A stretch of 42,406 nt of DNA, taken from Neiella holothuriorum. Its GTDB lineage: Bacteria; Pseudomonadota; Gammaproteobacteria; Enterobacterales; Neiellaceae. Both the position numbers and the translations under genes were made by a program. The notes beneath the pieces are model-generated. The model made no database searches and was not told where the DNA came from. It saw only the letters and a program-made list of their open reading frames with translations. The stretch covers positions 1 through 42,406 of the forward strand of contig NZ_JAHZSS010000029.1 of NCBI RefSeq assembly GCF_019457915.1, in the 5' to 3' direction. Below, in pieces: positions 7,973 through 16,554 of the stretch. How positions within the stretch are numbered: position 1 is the first letter of the stretch; every line of letters starts with the position of its first letter.

Positions 7973-10816
7973 ATGAATAGAATTATTTCTTTATGCTGCG
8001 CACTGACGCTGCTCTCCGCCTGCTCTGTTAGCGAGCAGAAAACCACAACACCAGAAGGCGTTAATTGGGTTGAAAGTCATGCCCCAGTTGATGGCGAACT
8101 GGGGATCAGCTACGACAAATTTACTTTAGACAATGGCTTGACCGTTATCCTCCATCAGGATGATTCGGATCCATTGGTGCACGTGAGCGTCACCTACCAC
8201 GTTGGCTCGGCTCGTGAAGAGCCCGGTATGTCAGGCTTTGCGCACTTTTTCGAACACATGATGTTTCAAGGTTCGGTTCATGCACCAGATGATTTGCACT
8301 CCAAGCTGATCGACAGCATGGGGGGCGATCTCAATGGTGGCACCAACAGTGATACCACCAAGTACTACAACACGGTGCCAGCCAACGAGTTGGAAAAAGT
8401 GCTGTGGTTAGAAGCCGATCGTATGGCGTTTGTGCTGCCTGTCGTCACTCAGGAAAAATTTGAGATCCAACGGGCAACGGTGAAAAACGAACGTGCGCAG
8501 CGATACGACAATGCGCCTTATGGCTTAATGTGGGAAACCACGGGCCGCGCTTTGTATCAACCAGAGCACCCTTATTCTTGGCCAACGATTGGTTATATCG
8601 AAGATCTCAACCGCGTCACGGTTAACGATCTCAAAGCCTTCTTTTTACGTTGGTATGGTCCTAACAATGCCACCTTAGTGGTTGCTGGCGATTTCGATAA
8701 ACAGCAAGCCATTGACTGGGTTGATCAGTATTTTTCCGATATTCCTGTTGGCCCTACGGTTGAAAAAGCAGACAAGCAATTAGTCGCGCTTGAAGAAGAC
8801 CGCTATGTGACGCTGCCTGATAATATTCATTTACCGCTGCTTAAAATGACTTACCCAACGGTCTATGTGCAGCATCCAGACGAAGCGCCCTTGGACTTCC
8901 TATCGCAAATCATTGGCGATGGTAAAACCAGCGTGCTGTACGAAAAGCTCGTAAAAACTGGTATTGCGGTGGAAGTGGGCACTTCCCATCCGTGCCAAGA
9001 GTTATCCTGTACCTTTAACGTGTTTGCGGTAGTCAACCCGGCTGCAGGTAAATCGTTAGCTGATGTTGAAGCCATCATTCGAGACAGCTTTGCCGAATGG
9101 CAGCAACAACCTGTCGATCCTGCGACTCTTGAAAAATTCCAGCGAATGTTCAAAGCCGACACTGTGTTTGGTTTAGAGCGCGTTGCTGGTAAAGCTAATC
9201 AGTTGGCTTCTGGTGAAGTGTTGTTCGAACGCCCAGATAACATCGCTTATGATCTTCAACGCTATGACGCCGTGACCGAAGCCGATATTAAACGCGTCTT
9301 CAATCAATACATCGACCAAAGCCACGCCGTGGTGCTGAGTATTGTGCCGCATGGCGCCGAAGCAATTGCTGCCAAGCCACAAAACTACCAATTACCAGAG
9401 CCGCAACGCCCGCAGCCTGAACAATTGGTGACTCACGATGTTATCGCACCGACGGTGAACAGCGACTTTGACCGCAATGTGATGCCAGCAACTGGCGCGC
9501 CAATTGCGATTTCTATGCCGAGTAGCTGGCAATTCCAGTTAACCAACGGCATTAATGTGAAGGGAATTTCTACAACTGAAACCCCGACGGTCTCGTTGTT
9601 GATCGACATTGAAGGCGGTCCACTGCTCGATCCACAAGGTAAAGAAGGCCTTGCGTCGTTGACTGCATCCATGATGAATGAGTCGACTCAAAATCGTTCA
9701 TCTGAAGAACTGGCTAACGCCATTGAAAGTTTGGGTAGTAGCATCAAGTTCAGCTCGCAAGGGCGCTCGACCCAAATCTCGGTGTCTAGCTTGGTGGAGT
9801 TCTTACCTGAAACCTTGGCGCTGCTAGAAGAAATGCTCACTCAGCCAGCATTTGCTGAGGCTGACTTTATGCGTTTGAAGCAACAGACTTTGCAGTTTTT
9901 ACATCACGCTAGCAAAGATCCGAAGAGCGTTGCTAGCAATGCTAAACGACAGCTGTTGTGGGGCAAAGACAGCCGTTTAGGCGTTGCAGACAGCGGCACC
10001 TTGGCAACGGTTAGTGCTATCGAACTAGCCGATTTGCAGGCGTTTTATCAAGCCAACTATAGCGCGGCAATGGCATCAGCCGTTGTGGTTGGAGATATCA
10101 GCCAAGCCGAGACGAAGCAAACACTTGCCTGGTTGCAATCTTGGTCTGGAGACCCCATAACTCTGCCAGATGCAACACCGGGCCAAACTCAACATAAAGG
10201 GCAAATTATTCTGGTTGATCATCCAGAAGCGGCGCAAGCGGTGATGATAGTGGGCCGGACAAGTGTCCCGTTTGATGCCACTGGCACCTACTTTAAGTTG
10301 GGACTGACTAACCACCCATTCGGTGCCAGCTTTACCAGCCGCGCGAATCAGCTGTTGCGAGAGCAAAAAGGTTACACCTACGGTGCATTTTCTGGTTTTG
10401 CAGGTGGCAAACAGCAGGGTAACTTCAGTTTGTCTGCCAGTTTGTTACAAGCCGAAACGGCCAATGCGGTTGCCGATGCCATTAGCTTGATGACTGATTA
10501 TGCTGAGAACGGCCCAACCGATGACGAAGTCGCAAGCATGCGCAGTGCCGTTACTCAAGGTGAGGCACTTAGCTATGAGTCGGCTGGGCAAAAAGCATCA
10601 TTGCTGCGTCGAATTCAGTTGTTTGATTTAGCCGACGACTTCCCGGCCGAGCAGCAAAAAATAATTGCTTCGATTAGTAAGCAAGAACTACAAACGCTAG
10701 CCAAAGAGTGGCTCGATCCGAAAACCATGTGGGTCTTGGTCGTCGCAAACGCCGATAGTGTGAAAGACGATCTGGAAGCCATTGAAGGTTGGACGGTTAC
10801 CAACTGGCAGCCATAA
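7973..10816 (+). CDS. M16 (insulinase/pitrilysin family) zinc peptidase lipoprotein
   Basis: A 947-aa protein with a lipoprotein signal peptide (lipobox LSAC, Cys17), so it is probably tethered in the periplasm or outer membrane. The first M16 half has the inverted zinc motif HFFEH (His91, Glu94, His95) with the third ligand Glu173 in VKNERAQRYDN. The second half (about 510-945) is the non-catalytic M16 domain, ending with the GYTYGAFSG substrate-binding segment. Such enzymes degrade short peptides inside a closed chamber. It stands upstream of gshA, an order I recall from Vibrio. It is separated from gshA by a GC-rich hairpin. Confidence 0.95.
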   Translation: MNRIISLCCALTLLSACSVSEQKTTTPEGVNWVESHAPVDGELGISYDKFTLDNGLTVILHQDDSDPLVHVSVTYHVGSAREEPGMSGFAHFFEHMMFQGSVHAPDDLHSKLIDSMGGDLNGGTNSDTTKYYNTVPANELEKVLWLEADRMAFVLPVVTQEKFEIQRATVKNERAQRYDNAPYGLMWETTGRALYQPEHPYSWPTIGYIEDLNRVTVNDLKAFFLRWYGPNNATLVVAGDFDKQQAIDWVDQYFSDIPVGPTVEKADKQLVALEEDRYVTLPDNIHLPLLKMTYPTVYVQHPDEAPLDFLSQIIGDGKTSVLYEKLVKTGIAVEVGTSHPCQELSCTFNVFAVVNPAAGKSLADVEAIIRDSFAEWQQQPVDPATLEKFQRMFKADTVFGLERVAGKANQLASGEVLFERPDNIAYDLQRYDAVTEADIKRVFNQYIDQSHAVVLSIVPHGAEAIAAKPQNYQLPEPQRPQPEQLVTHDVIAPTVNSDFDRNVMPATGAPIAISMPSSWQFQLTNGINVKGISTTETPTVSLLIDIEGGPLLDPQGKEGLASLTASMMNESTQNRSSEELANAIESLGSSIKFSSQGRSTQISVSSLVEFLPETLALLEEMLTQPAFAEADFMRLKQQTLQFLHHASKDPKSVASNAKRQLLWGKDSRLGVADSGTLATVSAIELADLQAFYQANYSAAMASAVVVGDISQAETKQTLAWLQSWSGDPITLPDATPGQTQHKGQIILVDHPEAAQAVMIVGRTSVPFDATGTYFKLGLTNHPFGASFTSRANQLLREQKGYTYGAFSGFAGGKQQGNFSLSASLLQAETANAVADAISLMTDYAENGPTDDEVASMRSAVTQGEALSYESAGQKASLLRRIQLFDLADDFPAEQQKIIASISKQELQTLAKEWLDPKTMWVLVVANADSVKDDLEAIEGWTVTNWQP

Positions 10817-10830
10817 CAAATCACTTTGCA

Positions 10831-10852
10831 AAGCGGCCTGTGCGGGCCGCTT
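10831..10852 (+). terminator. GC-rich hairpin between M16 peptidase gene and gshA
   Basis: AAGCGGCC and GGCCGCTT form a perfect 8-bp stem with a 6-nt loop, 15 bp after the peptidase stop codon. No T run follows, so it may be a weak or factor-assisted terminator, an mRNA-stabilising 3' hairpin, or a partial attenuator with some read-through into gshA. Confidence 0.4.
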
Positions 10853-10871
10853 GATTCATTAGGATATTACG

Positions 10872-12467
10872 TTGACTGACTTGATTACCCAGCGCCTAAC
10901 GCAACTGGCTGAAACTGACATTGGCGAAACCTTACAACCGATTCGCCGCGGGATTGAGAAAGAAAGCTTGCGCATCGATAGCCAAGGTACGCTGGCTCAA
11001 ACCCCGCACCCCAAAGCGTTTGGTTCTGCGCTGACTCACCCTGCTATTACCACTGATTTTTCCGAGTCGTTGGTGGAGTTCATTACGCCGGTGACGAGCA
11101 GTATCGACGCGAGTTTAGCGTCGTTGGCCGATGCTCATAAATTTGCCTACAGCAATATGGGCGATGAACAGTTTTGGCCGCTGAGTATGCCCTGTTATGT
11201 CGATGACGAAACCAATATTCCGGTGGCTCAATACGGCTCATCCAATACGGCCCAGATGAAAACCATCTATCGCAAAGGGTTGCACTTGCGCTACGGCAGT
11301 ATGATGCAGGTGATCTCCGGTGTGCATTACAACTTTTCTATGCCAGATGCTTTCTGGCCGATTTGGCAGAACATATTAGGCGATACCAGTGATGTGCAAA
11401 GTTTCCGCTCGACGCAGTACATGGGCTTGCTTCGTAATTACTACCGCTATGCGTGGGTTCTGCCATTCTTGTTTGGCGCATCGCCGGCGCTATGTAGCTC
11501 CTTCTTGCAAGGCAAAGAGCAAGACTTGCCGTTCGAGAAACTGGGTAAAGGTACTTTATTCCTGCCGTATGCAACTAGTTTGCGGATGAGCGATTTGGGC
11601 TACACCAATAGTGCTCAGTCCGATTTGTATGTGTGTCATAACTCGCTTGAAGACTATGTGAAGTGCCTGCAAAAAGCGATTTCTACGCCTTCAGACGCCT
11701 TTGCTCAGTTTGGTTTGAAAGATGCTGACGGTAACTACCGGCAGCTCAACACCAACGTACTGCAAATTGAAAATGAGCTGTATTCGCCCATTCGACCGAA
11801 ACGCGTCGCCTTGCCAGGGGAAACACCTACGCAAGCGCTGCGTCGTGGTGGCATTGAATACATTGAAGTTCGTTCATTGGATGTGAATCCATTTTCACCG
11901 GTGGGCGTCGACAAACTCACCATCGCGTTTATCGACTTACTCTTGTGTCTGTGCCTGATTGAAGAAAGTGGTCCGCGCGATGAAGCCGATCAGCAACGTG
12001 CGCGCGACAACATGATTAAAGTCGTGCATGAAGGACGACGCCCAGGCTTGATGTTAGAGCGCAGTGCTGGCCCCGTCAGCTTGCGGGAATGGGGCGAAGA
12101 TATTGTCGAGCGGTTGCAACCGATTGCCAAATTACTCGATCAAGGTCAGCGTCAGCGTACCTACCAACAAGCGCTATCGGCGCAATTACGCCGTTTCCAG
12201 CAGCCTGAGCTAACAACCTCTGGGCGCTTGATGGAACAATTGGTGAAGGGGAATCTGGACAACGGTCAGTTTGGCTTGCATTTAGCCACGCAATACAAGA
12301 AGTTATTGACCGATGTGCCGTATCAAAATCAGTCAGATAGCTACTGGCAACAGTTGGCGAGCGATTCTATTCAGCAACAAGCCGATTTAGAAGCTGCATC
12401 AGCCCCATCGCTGGATGAGTTTTTGAGCGATTATTTTGCGCGTAACCAGCAGCCATTTTCGCTGTAG
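10872..12467 (+). CDS. gshA: glutamate-cysteine ligase
   Basis: A 531-aa proteobacterial type glutamate-cysteine ligase, which makes gamma-glutamylcysteine in the first step of glutathione synthesis. Conserved blocks include RRGIEKESLRID near the N terminus, SALTHPAITTDFSESLVEFITPV, MGDEQFWPLSMPC and EYIEVRSLDVNPFSPVG. The start is TTG, preceded by AGGAT. E. coli gshA also uses TTG, so this is a conserved expression-limiting feature. No gshB is in the window. Unlike the order I recall in E. coli and Vibrio, luxS is not adjacent. Confidence 0.98.
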   Translation: MTDLITQRLTQLAETDIGETLQPIRRGIEKESLRIDSQGTLAQTPHPKAFGSALTHPAITTDFSESLVEFITPVTSSIDASLASLADAHKFAYSNMGDEQFWPLSMPCYVDDETNIPVAQYGSSNTAQMKTIYRKGLHLRYGSMMQVISGVHYNFSMPDAFWPIWQNILGDTSDVQSFRSTQYMGLLRNYYRYAWVLPFLFGASPALCSSFLQGKEQDLPFEKLGKGTLFLPYATSLRMSDLGYTNSAQSDLYVCHNSLEDYVKCLQKAISTPSDAFAQFGLKDADGNYRQLNTNVLQIENELYSPIRPKRVALPGETPTQALRRGGIEYIEVRSLDVNPFSPVGVDKLTIAFIDLLLCLCLIEESGPRDEADQQRARDNMIKVVHEGRRPGLMLERSAGPVSLREWGEDIVERLQPIAKLLDQGQRQRTYQQALSAQLRRFQQPELTTSGRLMEQLVKGNLDNGQFGLHLATQYKKLLTDVPYQNQSDSYWQQLASDSIQQQADLEAASAPSLDEFLSDYFARNQQPFSL

Positions 12468-12500
12468 TAGTTGCTGAGAGTAAATTTTAGATAAAAAAAA

Positions 12501-12522
12501 GAGCCGCTGTTGTCAGCGACTC
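12501..12522 (-). terminator. hairpin with T run on the minus strand
   Basis: GAG-C-CGCTG, loop TTGT, CAGCG-A-CTC forms a stem with one C/A mismatch. It is preceded on the plus strand by eight A residues, so it reads as a terminator only for minus-strand transcription. No minus-strand gene ends here, so on the plus strand it may be a 5' or 3' structural element of the gshA-to-lipoprotein leader. Confidence 0.35.
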
Positions 12523-12557
12523 CCACATACCCAGGGGAAAATGAAAGGGATATAAAG

Positions 12558-12590
12558 ATGAACAATGCGATAAATCCGTTCACTTATTAA
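12558..12590 (+). CDS. possible 10-aa leader peptide
   Basis: ATG to TAA encodes MNNAINPFTY. It follows an AGGG/AAGGGA purine tract and lies in the 195-bp leader of the downstream lipoprotein gene. It is followed by a CGCG-GGCTAA-CGCG stem and then an AU-rich hairpin AAAAGTT-CAGA-AACTTTT with a T run. Short ORF plus terminator-like hairpin is the layout of an attenuator, but the peptide has no run of a regulatory amino acid and such a short frame can occur by chance. Confidence 0.3.
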   Translation: MNNAINPFTY

Positions 12591-12606
12591 GACGCGGGCT
12601 AACGCG

Positions 12607-12635
12607 AAAAGTTCAGAAACTTTTTAATTTTTTTT
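12607..12635 (+). terminator. weak AU-rich hairpin with T run
   Basis: AAAAGTT pairs with AACTTTT around a CAGA loop, followed by a T-rich stretch. The stem is weak. It lies between the possible leader peptide and the lipoprotein gene, so it could end gshA transcripts or act as an attenuator. Confidence 0.35.
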
Positions 12636-12662
12636 AGGTTTTTTTAGGGATAACCAGCGCTA

Positions 12663-13283
12663 ATGGGAAAAAACTACTTAAAACAGTTCGTTATGTGCTT
12701 TTTTGTGTTGGCATTAACGGCTTGTTCTAACACGCCGCCGGCTAATCCGGAAAATCTATGCGAAATTTTTCGCGAAAAAGATGATTGGTATGACGATGCC
12801 GTGGACATGAACGAGAAGTGGGGCGTGCCGATCCAAGTGCCAATGGCCATGATGTATCAGGAATCGTCGTTCCGTCATGATGCGTTGCCACCAAAAGACT
12901 ACATCTTTTTCGGCTTAATCCCTTGGGGCCGCGTCAGCAGTGCTTATGGTTATTCGCAAGCCAAAACCATGACGTGGGAAGATTACATGCGTGAAACCGG
13001 CAACTCTGGTGCCGATCGCGATGACTTCGGCGATGCCATCGACTTCATGGGTTGGTTCATCACCAAAACCCACAAAATCAACGGCGTGTCGCGCTGGGAC
13101 GCCTACGGTCAGTACTTGAATTACCACGAAGGTTGGGGCGGTTACCGCCGTAAAACCTACAACAGCAAGCCGTGGCTTAAGAAAGTGGCTAAGAAGGTAG
13201 AGCGTCGCGCGAGTAACTACGGTAGCCAATATCGTAGTTGTAAAGACGAGCTTAAAGGTGGTTTTCTGGATTGGTTGTTCTAA
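12663..13283 (+). CDS. transglycosylase SLT-like lipoprotein
   Basis: A 206-aa lipoprotein (lipobox LTAC, Cys21). The mature part resembles the small lytic-transglycosylase-like family. Glu67 sits in the MMYQESSFRHDA motif typical of the SLT catalytic glutamate, followed by a GYSQA-like segment (AYGYSQAKTMTWEDYM) and YLNYHEGWGGY near the C terminus. This suggests peptidoglycan glycan-strand cleavage in the periplasm, although several members of this group are uncharacterised. The ribosome binding site is distant (AGGG about 13 nt upstream of ATG). An ECF sigma gene starts 31 bp downstream, so the two may be co-transcribed. Confidence 0.8.
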   Translation: MGKNYLKQFVMCFFVLALTACSNTPPANPENLCEIFREKDDWYDDAVDMNEKWGVPIQVPMAMMYQESSFRHDALPPKDYIFFGLIPWGRVSSAYGYSQAKTMTWEDYMRETGNSGADRDDFGDAIDFMGWFITKTHKINGVSRWDAYGQYLNYHEGWGGYRRKTYNSKPWLKKVAKKVERRASNYGSQYRSCKDELKGGFLDWLF

Positions 13284-13314
13284 GGGGCGTTTAACGCTTG
13301 AACAGGGTTAAATC

Positions 13315-13908
13315 GTGACTGAACAAATCCGAGCGAGCGTTAAAGGGGCATTTCCCTGTGCCCTGCAAGCTTGGCATCAGCACGAACAGAGCTTACTCCA
13401 ATGGCTGTTGCGCAAAACTCAACGTCCTGCGCTATCGCAAGACGTGCTTCAAGACGTTTTTATCAAATTGATGCAACAGCGCGAAGCGTTCTGCTCTGTC
13501 ACTAACGGCAAAGCCTGGCTGTTTCGAGTGGCCAAAAATTTGTTGATTGATCATGTCCGAAAAGAGCGCTTTGTCGATCTTTTGGATGATGAACTTCTCG
13601 CTGAAGCGGATGAAGAAGAAAATGCACATGCCGCGGTCGATCTGCTTGCCCTCAGTTGTTTGCCCAGAGTGTTATCTGAACTCGAAAATCAATATCAACA
13701 CATCATTACCGCGTGCGATCTACAAGGCATGACGCAACAGCAATTTGCAGACTCGCATGAATTGTCCCTTCCTGCTGTTAAGTCACGATTGCGTCGGGCG
13801 CGGCAAAAGCTAAAACGACAAATCGAATCCTCATGTCAGGTTCGTCTCGACGAACAGTTGCGCGTTTGTTGTTTTACTGCACGTGGAACAAAAAAAGAGT
13901 CGGATTAA
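13315..13908 (+). CDS. ECF sigma factor, SigZ-like, with C-terminal cysteines
   Basis: A 197-aa sigma-70 family ECF factor. Region 2 spans about residues 25-85 (SQDVLQDVFIKLMQQ, then GKAWLFRVAKNLLIDHVRK). Region 4 spans about 115-172 with the helix-turn-helix MTQQQFADSHELSLPAVKSRLRRARQKLK. Beyond region 4 is a short tail with Cys174, Cys185 and Cys186, as in SigZ-like sigma factors. No anti-sigma gene follows. The next genes are a metal-permease-like protein and a CxxC protein, so direct sensing of a metal or thiol stress by the tail is a reasonable inference. Start GTG with AGGG upstream. The exact subfamily name is from memory. Confidence 0.85.
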   Translation: MTEQIRASVKGAFPCALQAWHQHEQSLLQWLLRKTQRPALSQDVLQDVFIKLMQQREAFCSVTNGKAWLFRVAKNLLIDHVRKERFVDLLDDELLAEADEEENAHAAVDLLALSCLPRVLSELENQYQHIITACDLQGMTQQQFADSHELSLPAVKSRLRRARQKLKRQIESSCQVRLDEQLRVCCFTARGTKKESD

Positions 13909-13916
13909 AAAAATTA

Positions 13917-13944
13917 GGATCCTTTTGAGACTAGCTACGTCTTA
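13917..13944 (+). promoter_or_regulatory. candidate ECF-type promoter before permease
   Basis: GGATCCTTTT is followed, 15 nt after the GGATCC, by CGTCTTA. This resembles ECF promoters, which often have a GGA-rich -35 and a CGTC -10. It sits 36-64 bp upstream of the permease start, directly after the sigma gene. The assignment is pattern-based only. Confidence 0.25.
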
Positions 13945-13981
13945 TCGATAGGTAAGTGTAGAAAGACTTAATAGGCTCATC

Positions 13982-14968
13982 ATGTTTCAAGTGTTTACTG
14001 ATCTTGCGTCATGGCTGGTGTATGACGTGCTTGGTTTCTCGCCAGAGCAAGGATTTGCAGCCGCACTCCATTTTTTCATCGAAGATACCAGCAAGATTTT
14101 CTGCCTCTTAGCGGTGATGATTTACGTCATTGGTTTTATTCGGGCAAGTCTCGATGTGGAGCGGGTGCGTGACTATTTAGCCGGCAAAAACCGCTTTTTA
14201 GGCTACGTGCTCGGCGCCAGTTTTGGCTCGATTACGCCGTTTTGTTCCTGCTCTAGTATTCCTGTCTTTCTAGGATTCACCTCTGCCGGCATTCCACTCG
14301 GTATAACCATGGCCTTTTTAATCACATCGCCATTGATTAATGAAGTGGCGGTCTTGCTGCTCGCCGGTTTATTGGGTTGGAAATTCACAACGCTTTACAT
14401 CACGGTTGGTATTTCCATCGGTGTGCTTGGCGGTTTGTTCCTCGATGCGATTGGCGCGCAGCGCTGGCTTCAGCCTTTTGTGGCAAAAGCTTTAGAAAAA
14501 GGGCAAGCCGGCTTACCTACGGAAGTTAATCAATCATCCCCGCTCAGTGCGCGCCAGCGCCATCAATTTGCCAAGCAAGAAACATCGGTCATTTTTCAAC
14601 GCGTATGGAAGTGGGTGTTCATTGGCGTTGGGTTGGGTGCTGCGCTTCATGGCTTTGTGCCCGACGGCTGGATTGAAAACCATTTAGGCGGCGGCCAGTG
14701 GTGGTCGGTACCGGCGGCTGTGTTGGTTGGTATTCCGCTTTATTCGAATGCAACCGGCGTTATTCCGGTGATGGAAAGTTTGATCGTTAATGGCCTTCCC
14801 ATCGGTACGACCTTGGCTTTTTGTATGAGCACGGTAGCGGCCAGTTTTCCCGAGTTTGTACTGCTAAAACAAGTGATGCGTTGGCCGTTGCTAGTCACGC
14901 TATTCGCTGTGTTGCTGACGGCATTTACCTTGGTCGGCTGGTTATTTAATTTTATTCCCACTCTGTAA
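13982..14968 (+). CDS. PF03773-type permease (ArsP/DUF318 superfamily)
   Basis: A 328-aa inner-membrane protein with about eight hydrophobic segments. The hallmark TPFCSCSSIPVFLGFTSAGI (Cys88, Cys90) and FLITSPLINEVA with Glu121 are in the first half. GIPLYSNATGVIPVMESL is the matching repeat in the second half. Family members export organoarsenicals or are otherwise linked to metal or thiol-reactive compounds. A basic cytoplasmic loop separates the two halves (about 165-205). It is followed 9 bp later by a CxxC thioredoxin-like gene, a frequent pairing for this permease type. Substrate unknown. Confidence 0.9.
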   Translation: MFQVFTDLASWLVYDVLGFSPEQGFAAALHFFIEDTSKIFCLLAVMIYVIGFIRASLDVERVRDYLAGKNRFLGYVLGASFGSITPFCSCSSIPVFLGFTSAGIPLGITMAFLITSPLINEVAVLLLAGLLGWKFTTLYITVGISIGVLGGLFLDAIGAQRWLQPFVAKALEKGQAGLPTEVNQSSPLSARQRHQFAKQETSVIFQRVWKWVFIGVGLGAALHGFVPDGWIENHLGGGQWWSVPAAVLVGIPLYSNATGVIPVMESLIVNGLPIGTTLAFCMSTVAASFPEFVLLKQVMRWPLLVTLFAVLLTAFTLVGWLFNFIPTL

Positions 14969-14977
14969 GGATTTGAT

Positions 14978-15211
14978 ATGAAAACTTTTAAAGTGCTTGG
15001 CTCTGGCTGTAAGAGTTGCCAAACATTGGCGACCATGATTGAACATGAAGCGAGCCGTCGCGGGGTTGAATATGAATTGGTAAAGGTCACGCAACCTCAA
15101 GACATCATGGCTTATGGCGTTATGAAAACCCCGGCTGCAGTGTTAGATGGGCAGGTTATTCATAAAGGTAGCGTGCCAAGCAAAGAAGCGGTTGAACGTT
15201 GGTTTGATTAA
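14978..15211 (+). CDS. small thioredoxin-like protein (redox-active disulfide protein 2 type)
   Basis: A 77-aa cytoplasmic protein with a thioredoxin-like fold and the active-site motif C11-K-S-C14 preceded by GSG, followed by the conserved cis-proline region MKTPAAVLDGQVIHKG. It matches the short archaeal/bacterial 'redox-active disulfide protein 2' family. It follows the permease by 9 bp with an AAGGA site, so the two are very probably one operon. It may deliver metal or electrons to the permease cysteines; that role is inference. Confidence 0.9.
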   Translation: MKTFKVLGSGCKSCQTLATMIEHEASRRGVEYELVKVTQPQDIMAYGVMKTPAAVLDGQVIHKGSVPSKEAVERWFD

Positions 15212-15220
15212 GGTGAAGGC

Positions 15221-15260
15221 AAAAAATAAGCGGCACGAATACGAGTGCCGCTTATTTTTT
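15221..15260. terminator. bidirectional terminator
   Basis: AAAATAAGCGGCAC and GTGCCGCTTATTTT form a long perfect stem around an 8-nt loop, with A and T runs on both sides. It lies between the convergent thioredoxin-like and corB genes and serves both strands. Confidence 0.93.
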
Positions 15261-15276
15261 GTAACCGCTGAGCCTG

Positions 15277-16554
15277 TTAAATCAGTCGTTTCTTACCGGT
15301 GCGAGTAAGCATACGCACTTGCTTGACCATGTTGTCGGCTACTTCCAGTATTTCGATGGTGTAGTCACCAATGCGCAAGCTAACATTGGCATCGGGAATA
15401 TCTTCTAAGTATTCGAGAATCAAGCCGTTAAGGGTCTTCGGCCCATCGGTTGGTAGGCTCCAACTCAACTCTTTGTTTAAGTCGCGAATGTTGGCGGTGG
15501 CATCAACCAATACACTGCCATCGTCTTGCCGTTCAACCTCTTCACTTGGCGCAGGAGCCATCGTGGTGGTGAAGTCGCCAACAATTTCTTCCAGAATATC
15601 TTCCAGCGTGACTAAGCCTTGAATGTCACCGTACTCATCGACAACCAAGCCAATTCGTTCTTTATTGCGCTGAAATTTCAGCAACTGCACATTCAGAGGC
15701 GTACCTTCTGGAATGTAATACAGTGGGCGTACGGCGCGCAGCATGGACTCTTTCTCAAATTCGCTTTTGGCGAGTAAGCGCAAAGCATCGCGGCTATGAA
15801 CAAAGCCCACTGCGTCATCAATGGTGTCGCGGTAGAGCAAGACCTTGGTGTGTGACGTAGAAATCAATTGCCGAGACAGCACTTTCCAGTCGTCGTTGAC
15901 ATCAAAACCTATGATTTCGTTACGCGGCACCATGATGTCTTCAACGGTGACTTTTTCTAAATCGAGGATCGACAACAACATATCTTGGTGGCGCCGAGGG
16001 ATCATTTTGCCGGCATCATTCACCACCGAGCGCAGTTCGTCAGAGCTTAAGTGCTCGTCCTGATCATCGCCGGTTTGGATGCCAAACAAGCGCAGCAAAC
16101 CATTTGAAATCATGTTGACCGACCACACAAACGGGTACAGCACATAACTCAGCGGCTTAAGTATTGCCGACATCGGAAAGGCAACGCGCTCAGGATAAAG
16201 CGCCGCAAAGGTTTTTGGGGTAACTTCGGCAAATACCAAAATGACAACCGTTAAACCCAAAGAGCTAATGGCAATGCCGTAATCACCAAACCAGCGGGTA
16301 CAGAGAATCGTGGCAATTGAAGCGGCGAAAATATTTACCAAATTATTGCCAAATAAGATCAGACCGAGCAGCCGATCGGGTCGTTCTAACATGTTCAGAA
16401 CGCGGCGAGCAGCGCCATGCTTTTGTTTCGCTTGGTGTCTTAACCGGTAGCGGTTTATCGACATCATTCCGGTTTCTGAGCCGGAGAACATTGCGGACAC
16501 AACGATGAGGGCAATGAGCACTCCTACCAGAGTGCTATTCGATATGTGGTCCAA
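15277..16554 (-). CDS. corB: CorB/CNNM-type transporter (DUF21, CBS pair, CorC_HlyC)
   Basis: A 425-aa inner-membrane protein close in layout to E. coli YfjD/CorB, implicated in Mg2+ (and Co2+) transport. The N-terminal DUF21 domain (about 1-190) starts with MDHISNSTLVG and FSGSETGMMSINRYRLRH. It is followed by two CBS domains (about 205-325, including VEDIMVPRNEI and GLVVDEYGDIQGLVTLEDILEEIVGD), and a C-terminal CorC_HlyC domain (about 345-425). The start is TTG at 16554. No in-frame ATG exists before residue 22, and the N-terminal alignment with the family fits. It follows ypjD on the same strand after a gap of about 100 bp, as in E. coli. Confidence 0.92.
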   Translation of the reverse strand: MDHISNSTLVGVLIALIVVSAMFSGSETGMMSINRYRLRHQAKQKHGAARRVLNMLERPDRLLGLILFGNNLVNIFAASIATILCTRWFGDYGIAISSLGLTVVILVFAEVTPKTFAALYPERVAFPMSAILKPLSYVLYPFVWSVNMISNGLLRLFGIQTGDDQDEHLSSDELRSVVNDAGKMIPRRHQDMLLSILDLEKVTVEDIMVPRNEIIGFDVNDDWKVLSRQLISTSHTKVLLYRDTIDDAVGFVHSRDALRLLAKSEFEKESMLRAVRPLYYIPEGTPLNVQLLKFQRNKERIGLVVDEYGDIQGLVTLEDILEEIVGDFTTTMAPAPSEEVERQDDGSVLVDATANIRDLNKELSWSLPTDGPKTLNGLILEYLEDIPDANVSLRIGDYTIEILEVADNMVKQVRMLTRTGKKRLI

